This document shows, piece after piece, positions 1 through 7,297 of a DNA stretch of 47,568 bases. Each line of letters starts with the position of its first letter. Within the stretch, counting starts at the first letter, position 1. The position numbers and the translations under genes were made by a program. The notes beneath the pieces are model-generated. The model was not told the origin of the DNA. It made no database searches and saw only the letters and a program-made list of their open reading frames with translations. The DNA comes from Bacteroidales bacterium (lineage in GTDB: Bacteria > Bacteroidota > Bacteroidia > Bacteroidales > VadinHA17): NCBI GenBank assembly GCA_012517605.1, contig JAAYUS010000245.1, positions 1-47,568 on the forward strand, given 5' to 3'.

Positions 1-67
1 AGCAACCAGCAACAAGCACAACCAGAAACAAGCAACAAGAAGCAAGCAACCAAAAACCAAAAAACAC
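1..67. repeat. Heptad-like AGCAACC repeat tract upstream of tyrA
   Basis: The first 60 bases are an A/C/G-only low-complexity tract built from imperfect 7-base units such as AGCAACC, AGCAACA and AGAAACA. The same unit, inverted against TGCTGGG units, recurs at 17521-17588, so this is probably one arm of a dispersed intergenic element cut by the window edge. It leaves little room for a promoter directly before tyrA, which fits tyrA being transcribed from an upstream gene outside the window. Confidence 0.6.
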
Positions 68-913
68 ATGACAATTGCTGTAGTAGGCATAGGACTTATA
101 GGAGGATCTCTTATGATTGATCTCCGCAAACGTGGATTTACCGATAAAATAATAGGGGTGGATTCAAATCTTCAACACCGTAATATTGCACAGTTATGCG
201 GGCTTGTTGATGAAACTGATGAACTTGAGAGCGCCGTCGACAAAAGCGACCTGATAATTTTGAGCACGCCTGTTGATGCCAACTGTGAGATGCTTCCCGG
301 AATACTTGACAGGATAAATGGTACTTCCAAAGTTGTAACTGATATGGGGTCCACAAAAGGCAGGATCGCCAGAGTGTCGGAAGGTCATCCCAACAGGGGA
401 AGATATGTTGCCCTTCATCCTATGGCAGGTACTGAATTTTCAGGGCCTCTTGCCGCTATAGGCAGGCTTTTCGACTATAAGACAGCAATCATATGCGATC
501 CCGAACTCAGCGACAAGGATGCACTGCGGCTTATTGAGAAGATGCTCGATGTTCTGAACATGCGGAAGGTTTACATGAACTCGAGCGATCATGATGTCCA
601 TGTTGCATATGTATCGCACATCTCACACATAACTTCATTCTCCCTGGCTCTCAGCGTACTTGACAAGGAACGTGAGGAACAGAATATCCTGACTCTGGCC
701 GGCGGAGGTTTTGAAAGCACAGTCCGTCTTGCCAAAAGCAACGGCGACACCTGGGCCCCGATCTTCCTTGAAAATTCGCAATACATAATTGAAGTTATGG
801 ACAACTATATTGAAAAGATGAACCTCTTCAGGAAATTGATAGCAGAAAATGACAAAGAAGGGCTAAAGGCCCTTATGGAAGAGGCAAATAAAATAAGAAA
901 GATCCTGAACTAA
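68..913 (+). CDS. tyrA: Prephenate dehydrogenase
   Basis: This gene encodes a cytosolic NAD(P)-dependent prephenate dehydrogenase of 281 residues, which oxidatively decarboxylates prephenate to 4-hydroxyphenylpyruvate in tyrosine synthesis. The N-terminus carries the Rossmann glycine motif GIGLIGGS (residues 7-14). A family-typical HPMAGTE segment lies near residue 117, and the helical C-terminal half contains SHISHITS. The length is normal for a monofunctional TyrA without an ACT domain. The start is the first ATG, giving MTIAVVGIG directly at the nucleotide-binding strand. The next gene begins 12 bases after the stop, so it is co-transcribed with the DAHP synthase/chorismate mutase and aroA. 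In related Bacteroidota a prephenate dehydratase gene often lies upstream; here that would be outside the window. Confidence 0.93.
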   Translation: MTIAVVGIGLIGGSLMIDLRKRGFTDKIIGVDSNLQHRNIAQLCGLVDETDELESAVDKSDLIILSTPVDANCEMLPGILDRINGTSKVVTDMGSTKGRIARVSEGHPNRGRYVALHPMAGTEFSGPLAAIGRLFDYKTAIICDPELSDKDALRLIEKMLDVLNMRKVYMNSSDHDVHVAYVSHISHITSFSLALSVLDKEREEQNILTLAGGGFESTVRLAKSNGDTWAPIFLENSQYIIEVMDNYIEKMNLFRKLIAENDKEGLKALMEEANKIRKILN

Positions 914-925
914 AATTCATACCCG

Positions 926-2038
926 ATGGAAACCGAATTAAAGATGACGACAGTGACTGAATGGAGAGGTTACAAAACAAGGCCTTTCCTTATTGCGGGG
1001 CCTTGCAGCGCGGAAACGGAAGAACAGGTAATGGAAACAGCCCGTCAGCTTGCCAGCATGAAGGAAGTTTGCGTATTCAGGGCAGGCATTTGGAAACCCC
1101 GTACCCGTCCGAATTCATTTGAAGGTATCGGCTCAGAAGGACTGAAATGGCTCAGACGGGTAAAACAGGAAACAGGCCTGATGGTCGGTACCGAGGTGGC
1201 AAATGAAAAGCATGTCTATGAGGCGCTCAAATACGGGATTGACATGCTCTGGATCGGGGCCAGGACATCTGTTAATCCTTTCACAGTCCAGGAGATATCA
1301 AATGCCCTCAATGGCGTTGACGTGATGGTTCTTGTGAAAAATCCGATTAACCCGGATCTCGAGCTCTGGATTGGAGCCATCGAGCGCATAGCTAAGGCAG
1401 GCATTACAAGGCTTGGCGCCATCCATCGCGGGTTCTCGGCATTTGAAAAGACCGTTTACAGAAACCAGCCAAACTGGCAGCTGCCAATCGAAATTCGCCG
1501 CCGCATCCCCGATCTTCCCATAATATGTGACCCAAGTCACATATCAGGTGCAAGGGAATACCTGTATGAGATATCCCAGAAGGCAATGGACCTGAATTTT
1601 GACGGACTCATGATCGAATCGCATATCGATCCCGACAAAGCCCTCAGTGATTCCGCCCAGCAGCTGACGCCAAATGATCTCAGGGAACTGCTCAGCAGGC
1701 TGATACTCAGAAGTCCGGTCCCCGCTGATCCGCGCCTGCTTGATATACTCGGAGAACTGAGGCAGCAGATAAATATTTACGACGATGCACTGATAGAGAT
1801 CCTTGAGAAAAGAATGAAGGTTGCAGAAACGATCGGCAAGTATAAAAAGGAAAATAATATTACTATCTTGCAGCCTACACGATGGGATGAGATCATAAAG
1901 AAAGTAATGATTTCCGGTCAGTCGAAAGGGCTCAGCAAAGAGCTTATCGACACGGTGTTCAAGGCAATTCACCAGGAATCAATTAACCACCAGATGAAAG
2001 TCATGAACATTGGTCTCGAAACCCATAACGGAAAATAA
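926..2038 (+). CDS. Bifunctional 3-deoxy-7-phosphoheptulonate synthase / chorismate mutase
   Basis: This 370-residue protein combines two steps of aromatic synthesis. Residues about 1-265 form a class I DAHP synthase of the short KDO8PS-like type, with GPCSAE at 25-30, FRAGIWKPRTRP, TEVANEKH, LVKNP, HRGF and the CDPSH metal/substrate motif. Residues about 270-360 resemble an AroQ-type chorismate mutase: a helical LRQQINIYDDALIEILEKRM segment followed by IGKYKKE. The fusion links pathway entry (PEP plus erythrose 4-phosphate) with the branch to prephenate, matching its neighbour tyrA. Fusion to chorismate mutase is known to allow feedback control of DAHP synthase by prephenate or chorismate in some bacteria; that this applies here is inference. 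An alternative start is the ATG at 944. Equivalent genes have been called aroF, aroG or pheB, so no symbol is assigned. Confidence 0.92.
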   Translation: METELKMTTVTEWRGYKTRPFLIAGPCSAETEEQVMETARQLASMKEVCVFRAGIWKPRTRPNSFEGIGSEGLKWLRRVKQETGLMVGTEVANEKHVYEALKYGIDMLWIGARTSVNPFTVQEISNALNGVDVMVLVKNPINPDLELWIGAIERIAKAGITRLGAIHRGFSAFEKTVYRNQPNWQLPIEIRRRIPDLPIICDPSHISGAREYLYEISQKAMDLNFDGLMIESHIDPDKALSDSAQQLTPNDLRELLSRLILRSPVPADPRLLDILGELRQQINIYDDALIEILEKRMKVAETIGKYKKENNITILQPTRWDEIIKKVMISGQSKGLSKELIDTVFKAIHQESINHQMKVMNIGLETHNGK

Positions 2039-2053
2039 GAATCATATCACGAA

Positions 2054-3304
2054 ATGGAAAGATCGGTAGAACCTTCATTTGTATCAGGAGAGATCATTGC
2101 ACCGCCGTCAAAAAGCATGACACAAAGGATCATTGCAGCAGCAATGATGGCCGACGGGCGCAGTACTATCCTGAATCCGTCGTACTGCGACGATTCGCTT
2201 GCAGCAATGAGCATCGCAGTCAGTCTGGGAGCAAGAGTTGAGCCCGAAGCAGTACAGATGAAGATTACCGGTTCATGGGAGCTGAAGGAAAGAAAACTGA
2301 ATTGCGGAGAATCGGGGCTGGCCATCCGAATGTTCTCTCCTGTTGCTGCCTTGTTTGACGAGGAAATAACCCTTTCAGGTGCCGGATCACTCAAAAACAG
2401 GCCTATGAATATGATAGTGGATGCTCTTGTTCAGCTCGGCGTTGAGTGCAAAAGTGACAACGGATTCCTTCCTCTCAGGATAAAGGGCCCCCTTAAAGGA
2501 GGGAAATGTGAAGTCGACGGTTCTGTAAGCTCTCAGCTGCTGACCGGACTGCTGATGGCGCTTCCGCTCGCTGAAAAAAGCTCTGAGATCAGGGTCAGCA
2601 ACCTAAAGAGCAGGCCTTACATCGATATGACACTGCAGGTTTTACGTAATTCTGGCATCATTGTGACCAATGACAGCTATGAGTTTTTCAGGATCGAAGG
2701 GATGCAGGAATACAAGCCGGGAACCTATCAGGTTGAAGGAGACTGGAGCGGCGGCGCTTTCCTTCTTGTTGCCGGAGCAATAAACGGCAACCTGAAAATA
2801 AATGGATTGAGCAACAAGAGCTCACAGAGCGATATGGCAGTACTTAAAGCCCTTATGGATGCAGGAGCAGATCTGAAAATTTCAGGAAATTCAATAGAGG
2901 TCTCCAGATCAGCACTTAAAGCCTTTGAATTCGATGCAACAGATTCACCCGACCTCTTCCCTCCCCTCGTTGCTCTTGCCTCCTATTGTAAAGGAGTTTC
3001 GTCGATAAAAGGCGTCTCAAGACTATTACATAAGGAAAGTAACAGGGCAGCTGCACTGTCGGAGGAATTCGGAAAAATGAACATAAAAACAGAGATAAGG
3101 AATGATTGCTTCCATATTACAGGAGGAAAAGTGACAGGCGCCCGGGTAAACTCCCATGAAGACCACCGGATAGCCATGGCTGCAGCAGTTGCAGCACTTG
3201 GAGCCGAAGGAACAGTATATATTAAAGACTCACACTGTGTTGCAAAATCATATCCGGGATTTTTTGACGATATAAAAAAAGCCGGAGCAATGGTTCATGA
3301 ATAA
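2054..3304 (+). CDS. aroA: 3-phosphoshikimate 1-carboxyvinyltransferase (EPSP synthase)
   Basis: This gene encodes a 416-residue EPSP synthase, which transfers the enolpyruvyl group of PEP to shikimate 3-phosphate, the sixth step of the shikimate pathway. Visible motifs are PPSKSMTQR (17-25, shikimate-3-phosphate and PEP binding), NCGESGLAIRMF in place of the usual glycine-rich LGNAGTxxR segment, SSQLLTGLLMALPL, DWSGGAFLL, DSPDLFPPLVALA with the catalytic Asp, and DHRIAMAAA near the C-terminus. It follows the DAHP synthase/chorismate mutase by 15 bases and is the last gene before the trp leader. The glycine-rich loop differs from the enterobacterial form, as is common in Bacteroidota. Confidence 0.94.
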   Translation: MERSVEPSFVSGEIIAPPSKSMTQRIIAAAMMADGRSTILNPSYCDDSLAAMSIAVSLGARVEPEAVQMKITGSWELKERKLNCGESGLAIRMFSPVAALFDEEITLSGAGSLKNRPMNMIVDALVQLGVECKSDNGFLPLRIKGPLKGGKCEVDGSVSSQLLTGLLMALPLAEKSSEIRVSNLKSRPYIDMTLQVLRNSGIIVTNDSYEFFRIEGMQEYKPGTYQVEGDWSGGAFLLVAGAINGNLKINGLSNKSSQSDMAVLKALMDAGADLKISGNSIEVSRSALKAFEFDATDSPDLFPPLVALASYCKGVSSIKGVSRLLHKESNRAAALSEEFGKMNIKTEIRNDCFHITGGKVTGARVNSHEDHRIAMAAAVAALGAEGTVYIKDSHCVAKSYPGFFDDIKKAGAMVHE

Positions 3305-3322
3305 ATTTTTTTTACTTTTTTA

Positions 3323-3351
3323 TTGAAAATTCAAAATTTTATTTACTTTTG
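3323..3351 (+). promoter_or_regulatory. Candidate Bacteroidota promoter for the trp leader-trpB transcript
   Basis: TACTTTTG at 3344-3351 is an exact match to the Bacteroidota -7 element TAnnTTTG. A TTG at 3323-3325 lies 18 bases upstream as a possible -33 element. The predicted transcription start would fall at roughly 3355-3358, almost on the leader peptide ATG at 3357. A partial match, TACTTTTT at 3313-3320, is a weaker alternative. Read-through from aroA is also possible. Confidence 0.5.
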
Positions 3352-3356
3352 ACGCC

Positions 3357-3407
3357 ATGAAAACACTGAAATTATATATCTGGTCCTGGCGCAGCTCAAG
3401 AATTTAA
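3357..3407 (+). CDS. Trp leader peptide MKTLKLYIWSWRSSRI (TrpL-like)
   Basis: A 16-codon ORF runs from ATG at 3357 to TAA at 3405-3407. Codons 9 and 11 are TGG (3381-3383 and 3387-3389), giving a W-S-W core in a window where Trp is otherwise rare. It lies upstream of a Trp synthase gene and immediately before three alternative RNA stems. Codon 12 opens attenuator region 1, so a ribosome stalled at either Trp codon would cover region 1, as in classical trp attenuation. The peptide is too short for a functional protein and is read here as a sensor of charged tRNA-Trp. No clear Shine-Dalgarno sequence precedes it. Confidence 0.8.
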   Translation: MKTLKLYIWSWRSSRI

Positions 3408-3481
3408 GCTGTGAATAAGGCCGTTATATAATCTCCACGATATTACCAATAAAGGCATGCTGTTCACAGCGTGCCTTTTTT
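3390..3481 (+). promoter_or_regulatory. Ribosome-mediated tryptophan attenuator (regions 1-4)
   Basis: Four regions give competing stems. Region 1 (3390-3396) pairs with region 2 (3407-3413) over 7 bp including one G-U. Region 2 extended (3408-3417) pairs with region 3 (3461-3470) over 10 bp with one U-G. The terminator arm at 3451-3460 pairs with 3469-3478 over 10 bp with one U-G and is followed by a T run. The 2:3 antiterminator uses the terminator loop and the first bases of its 3' arm, so the two exclude each other. A ribosome stalled at the Trp codons would mask region 1, free region 2 and allow antitermination. A ribosome reaching the stop at 3405 would mask region 2 and allow termination. 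Confidence 0.83.
3451..3481 (+). terminator. Intrinsic terminator of the trp attenuator
   Basis: The stem AAAGGCATGC (3451-3460) pairs with GCGTGCCTTT (3469-3478) around an 8-base loop, with one wobble pair, and runs straight into a T tract (3476-3481). It lies 35 bases before the trpB start and not after a gene, which marks it as a regulatory rather than an end-of-operon terminator. Confidence 0.85.
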
Positions 3482-3515
3482 GTTTGCAAATCTTTAACCA
3501 CTAAATAATCAGAAC

Positions 3516-4871
3516 ATGAAAAAGACATCAAAAATTTTATTAAGCGAAAAGGAAATGCCGCGTCAATGGTATAACATCATGGCCGACATGCCTAACAAAC
3601 CAATGCCGCCTCTTCATCCGGCAACACGTGAGCCTATTGGTCCCGAAGCGCTGGCTGCTGTTTTCCCGATGGAACTTATAAAGCAGGAGGTATCAACAGA
3701 ACGCTATATTGATATCCCTGACGAAGTAATAGATCTCTACAAAATGTACAGGCCGGCCCCTCTCTTCAGGGCCATCAATATGGAGAAGGCCATTGGCACT
3801 AAAAGCAGGATATATTATAAATATGAAGGTGGCAATTACAGCGGCTCACATAAAGCAAACACCGCTATAGCCCAGGCTTATTACAATAAGCAGGAAGGGA
3901 TAAAGAGGATAACCACCGAAACCGGTGCCGGCCAGTGGGGAAGTGCATTAAGCTGGGCATGTCATCATTTTGGAATTGAACTTCTGGTCTTCATGGTTAA
4001 GGTCAGTTACCATCAGAAACCAGGGCGCAAACTCCTCATGAATTCATACAACGCCAGAGTTGTTCCGTCGCCAAGTACTATGACTGAGTCGGGCAGAAGA
4101 ATTCTTGAAAAGGATCCCGACTCACCCGGCAGCCTAGGCATAGCCATATCCGAAGCAATGGAAATTGCAGTTCAGGATCCCTATACAAAGTACTCGCTTG
4201 GAAGCGTCCTGAACCATGTAATCCTTCATCAGACGATAATAGGCCAGGAAGCCCTGCTGCAGATGGAAAAGGCAGACGATTATCCCGATGTGGTAATCGG
4301 TTGTTTCGGAGGAGGTTCAAATTTCAGCGGCATTGCGTTCCCTTTCCTTCGTGAGAAACTTGCAAATGGCAAAAATATAAGGCTGGTTGCCGTTGAGCCT
4401 GCCTCATGCCCTAAACTTACAAAAGGTAAATTCATGTACGACTTTGGCGATTCAGCAGGCATGACGCCTCTTCTTCCCATGTACACCCTGGGACATAATT
4501 TCATTCCCGAAAAGATACATGCAGGCGGATTAAGGTATCACGGTGCCGGTGTACTGGTAAGCCAGCTCCTTAAGGACGGATTTATCGAAGCCAAGGCAAA
4601 AATGCAAAGGGAATGCTTTGAAGGAGGAGTGCTGTTCGCAAGAACCGAAGGTATTCTTCCTGCACCCGAATCGACATATGCCATTGCCGGGGCGCTGGAT
4701 GAGGCAAGAAAAGCTGATATTGAAGGAGTGTCTAAAACAATACTCTTCAATCTCAGCGGTCATGGTCATTTCGACATCTCTGCCTACGAGAAATACTTTG
4801 AAGGCAACCTTCCTGATCATGAGATGACCGCTACAGAAGTTGATGCCGCAATAGCAAACAGTGAAATTTAA
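3516..4871 (+). CDS. trpB: Tryptophan synthase beta chain, TrpB2 type
   Basis: This 451-residue PLP enzyme condenses indole with serine to give tryptophan. It belongs to the longer TrpB2 (TrpB-like) group: it has an N-terminal extension with the PPLHPATREPIGPE segment, the PLP lysine in SHKANTA (Lys113), a TETGAGQWG loop, and the phosphate-binding GCFGGGSNF run. TrpB2 proteins usually occur outside the trp operon, and no trpA, trpC, trpD or trpE is adjacent here. The upstream Trp attenuator argues that it takes part in tryptophan supply in vivo and is not an unrelated serine deaminase. It is followed by a repeat element and a convergent gene, so it is a monocistronic unit. Confidence 0.93.
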   Translation: MKKTSKILLSEKEMPRQWYNIMADMPNKPMPPLHPATREPIGPEALAAVFPMELIKQEVSTERYIDIPDEVIDLYKMYRPAPLFRAINMEKAIGTKSRIYYKYEGGNYSGSHKANTAIAQAYYNKQEGIKRITTETGAGQWGSALSWACHHFGIELLVFMVKVSYHQKPGRKLLMNSYNARVVPSPSTMTESGRRILEKDPDSPGSLGIAISEAMEIAVQDPYTKYSLGSVLNHVILHQTIIGQEALLQMEKADDYPDVVIGCFGGGSNFSGIAFPFLREKLANGKNIRLVAVEPASCPKLTKGKFMYDFGDSAGMTPLLPMYTLGHNFIPEKIHAGGLRYHGAGVLVSQLLKDGFIEAKAKMQRECFEGGVLFARTEGILPAPESTYAIAGALDEARKADIEGVSKTILFNLSGHGHFDISAYEKYFEGNLPDHEMTATEVDAAIANSEI

Positions 4872-4897
4872 AAAGAATATTGGTTAGACAGGATTAT

Positions 4898-5000
4898 CTT
4901 TTCTTCTCTGTGTTTCTGTGCCTCCTCTGTGATCTCAGTGTAAGTTCTTGATTCTCTTTTTTTACACTTAAGACTCAGGGAAGCACAGGGACATCAGGGA
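4898..5000. repeat. CTCTGTG-rich intergenic repeat element, degenerate copy
   Basis: The convergent gap between trpB and the NIPSNAP gene holds CTCTGTG and TCTGTG units, followed by CAGTGTAAGTTCTT, with an inverted AGTGTAA (4937-4943) / TTACACT (4962-4968) pair. The right half contains degenerate opposite-strand units such as GCACAGGG. It shares the unit and the (G/T)AAGTTCTT end with the longer element at 44534-44645, indicating a dispersed family. It may also end transcription from both sides through its T-rich centre. Confidence 0.55.
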
Positions 5001-5005
5001 TAATT

Positions 5006-5809
5006 TTAGAAATCCGAATAATCGGTGGGATGAAGAAGGAAAGCCTTGGTCTTGGTTGTTGTATTTTTATATTCTTCCATTGATGACAGCTTCTTCCATT
5101 CAGGAGATTCCCTGAAAGCCTTCCAATGATCATCATGTGATTTCATGTCGGCATAGGTTGTCATATACATCAGTCGGGGCTTCTGGCTTCCCAGAAGGAC
5201 CTGTCCGTAAAATACAGCATTTGAACCAATGCTTTCAAAAATTTTCATTTCACCTCCCTCATTGAACATATGGATCTTCTTAAGGGCTTTTGCCTCTGTG
5301 GCGCTTTCGTAACTCCGCAGCTCATATATCCTTTCGTTAACCGGAGTGGAATATGAATACACCTTGAATTCGGGCATGAATTTGAAAGCCTTAAGGAACA
5401 CACTTTCGTATCTGACATATGGCGGATTGTTATATGGAGCATCGAGAAAATCCTTTCCTGCTGCCTGATAGCTCTTATCATTTTCGAGAGATGCTGTTAT
5501 ATCAAAATACTGCGTAGGGGATTTGTAAGGTATGAAGACATAAATAAGCTTCCCAAATGCCGTATCTGCCTCAACCGGTTTAAAGACCCCGATTTTGCTT
5601 ATCCCGGCCTTATGCATGGCCGGAATGAAGGCATTCTTCAGGAAGTTGTCAGTCACCGAAGCCTGTTCAGCTGAGTTGATCCTGTAAATCTTGATTTCAA
5701 AATACTGTTGCTTTTTGGGAGGAGCTGCAGAAGTGAAGCTGTAAGCCGAAGCCAGTAAAAATACTGCCAGCAGTGCTGATAATGTTCTGATAATGTTTTT
5801 GCCTTTCAT
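5006..5809 (-). CDS. Exported NIPSNAP family protein
   Basis: The 267-residue protein has a Sec signal peptide (about residues 1-28, ending near SFTSAA) and two repeats of the NIPSNAP fold, a dimeric alpha/beta barrel. The first starts at YFEIKIYRINSAEQ and the second at YELRSYESATEAKALKKI. The start was taken at ATG 5807-5809; a TTG two codons upstream is less likely. NIPSNAP proteins have no agreed enzymatic reaction, and secreted bacterial versions often sit beside sugar-degradation genes. It is transcribed leftward, downstream of the DUF6807 gene with a 63-base gap, so the two may form an operon. Function remains open. Confidence 0.8.
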   Translation of the reverse strand: MKGKNIIRTLSALLAVFLLASAYSFTSAAPPKKQQYFEIKIYRINSAEQASVTDNFLKNAFIPAMHKAGISKIGVFKPVEADTAFGKLIYVFIPYKSPTQYFDITASLENDKSYQAAGKDFLDAPYNNPPYVRYESVFLKAFKFMPEFKVYSYSTPVNERIYELRSYESATEAKALKKIHMFNEGGEMKIFESIGSNAVFYGQVLLGSQKPRLMYMTTYADMKSHDDHWKAFRESPEWKKLSSMEEYKNTTTKTKAFLLHPTDYSDF

Positions 5810-5872
5810 AGTCAAGGGTTTTTAGTTCCATTCCATGCTCAGGCACAGATATGGAAGTGAGTGAATAAATTT

Positions 5873-6958
5873 CTAATACAATTTTGAAAACTCATTGAAT
5901 ATCTTTGTTGCTTTCTCTGGAGAAAGATCTTCTCCTGACTGTACATAAAACCTGTGACGCAGGGTAAGGGATTCTCCCTTAGCGAGGGTCCATACTTTTT
6001 TTTCCTGTTTGGGGTCATAGGAATTCTGACCAAGGTTGTTCATTGAGAACAGTCCGTAACCTCTTGCATGTGAATAGGCAGGAAATCCCGGATTTGAAGG
6101 ATGATCAAAAATTGCAAATGCTATTTTCGTATTGTCCTTTGTTCCTGAAAGATACACCCATTCATTCCTTGTTCCCCATACGGCATCACCCTTGTTGCCG
6201 TTTGACGATGTGTACATACCTGTCACGCCCGTATTATCGGTTGCCTTAACGGTTGTGGGATTTCCTTTGTCATCTGTGAAAATCAGCGATTCATTTGAAG
6301 GCATTTCAAAGGCCCGGTCAACACGTATCGCAAACATTCCCTCTTTATTGTCTGTAATTACCACTGGTCCGTTTACGGCAGTAAGAATTGAAATATGATC
6401 TATTGTCCGCGATGAATTATCTCCCGAAAAAATATACTTTGCATTTTCGGCAAGGATAGTGTTATTCTTATTATCCTTCCATTCCGATTCTACCTCCAGA
6501 AGACCTGTTTTCCCGCTTTCAGCCTTTGTTATTTTTTTAACAACGATATGCCCGTATCCATCTTTTTTATCCTCGGGAATAGCCGATGAGTTATTCCAGA
6601 AATCGAGGCCATTCACATTTCCATGGTTAAACCAGATACCTACCTGATGGGGATGATCTACCCTTTCTCCCTTTCTTGGTTCGAGAGGAAATCCACGGGT
6701 TATAACAGATCCGTTGGGAGCAAAAACAGGATACAGAAAGGGCTTTTCGAGATTTGAAGGATACATGTATGAAGTAAACGGCCTGCCGTTCACATAAACA
6801 TTTACCTTCTGCTGATCATCGAGCCGTTCTAGCCTTACGCCCTGTTTGTCCTGAGCATTAACATTAATAATGAAAACTGCTGATAAAACAATTAAAAACA
6901 GTTTGCTCAAATAAGGATTTAATCCTGATTTTTCTGACCTTTTATAAAAGCCTTTCAT
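5873..6958 (-). CDS. DUF6807 (PmoA-like) family secreted protein
   Basis: The 361-residue protein has a hydrophobic export segment at about residues 17-36 (ending INVNAQ), preceded by a basic N-terminus. The mature part carries VDHPHQVGIWFNHGNVNG and a beta-rich body, the signature of the DUF6807 family once labelled methane oxygenase PmoA. That label comes from old database naming; the family occurs in sugar-degradation loci and has no methane role that I can support. The histidine-rich segment could bind a metal or a sugar. The 339-base gap before the divergent GH31 gene holds a repeat element and presumably both promoters. Confidence 0.78.
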   Translation of the reverse strand: MKGFYKRSEKSGLNPYLSKLFLIVLSAVFIINVNAQDKQGVRLERLDDQQKVNVYVNGRPFTSYMYPSNLEKPFLYPVFAPNGSVITRGFPLEPRKGERVDHPHQVGIWFNHGNVNGLDFWNNSSAIPEDKKDGYGHIVVKKITKAESGKTGLLEVESEWKDNKNNTILAENAKYIFSGDNSSRTIDHISILTAVNGPVVITDNKEGMFAIRVDRAFEMPSNESLIFTDDKGNPTTVKATDNTGVTGMYTSSNGNKGDAVWGTRNEWVYLSGTKDNTKIAFAIFDHPSNPGFPAYSHARGYGLFSMNNLGQNSYDPKQEKKVWTLAKGESLTLRHRFYVQSGEDLSPEKATKIFNEFSKLY

Positions 6959-7297
6959 AATTACTGAATTATTTTAGTCTTAAATTATAAATAGTGTCCG
7001 GTTATTTTTATTTCGTTCCATACGGGACTTGAGAACATAAGATAAATCTTTTATCTCCAATATTATGCCCCTACGGGGCGGTTAGTTGTGAACCAGATAT
7101 TGGCAGAAATTAAATTTACCCCTAATATTATAAAGTCCCATAGGTATAAAATCAATATTCACGGAGTATTTGGTTCTTTTAAATCGGATAGCACTGTTAA
7201 TTTATAAGTAAAAGTAAATTAATTCGAAATTTCAGAGGAGAATTACTCTTCCTTTTTTTATTTTCAAATCTTAAATATAGTTAAAACATTGATCATA
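6959..7297. other. Divergent intergenic region with AATATTAT / CCCC-GGGG repeat element
   Basis: This gap separates the leftward DUF6807 gene from the rightward GH31 gene. It holds an inverted repeat AGATAAA/TTTATCT (7040-7056), a hairpin GCCCC-TAC-GGGGC (7067-7079) preceded by AATATTAT (7059-7066), a second AATATTAT (7124-7131) followed by a degenerate TCCCATAGG, and a third core AATATT at about 7154. The repeats look like a dispersed Bacteroidota intergenic element. I could not assign a convincing TAnnTTTG promoter to either gene. Confidence 0.5.

Noticed and set aside
1544-1972. A 142-codon minus-strand ORF opposite the DAHP synthase/chorismate mutase gene
   Set aside because: It is antisense to strong family motifs on the plus strand and has no independent evidence.
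5873-6958. Methane oxygenase subunit PmoA
   Set aside because: The name is a historical database label for this family; nothing in the sequence (no membrane helices beyond the signal, no pmo neighbours) supports methane oxidation.
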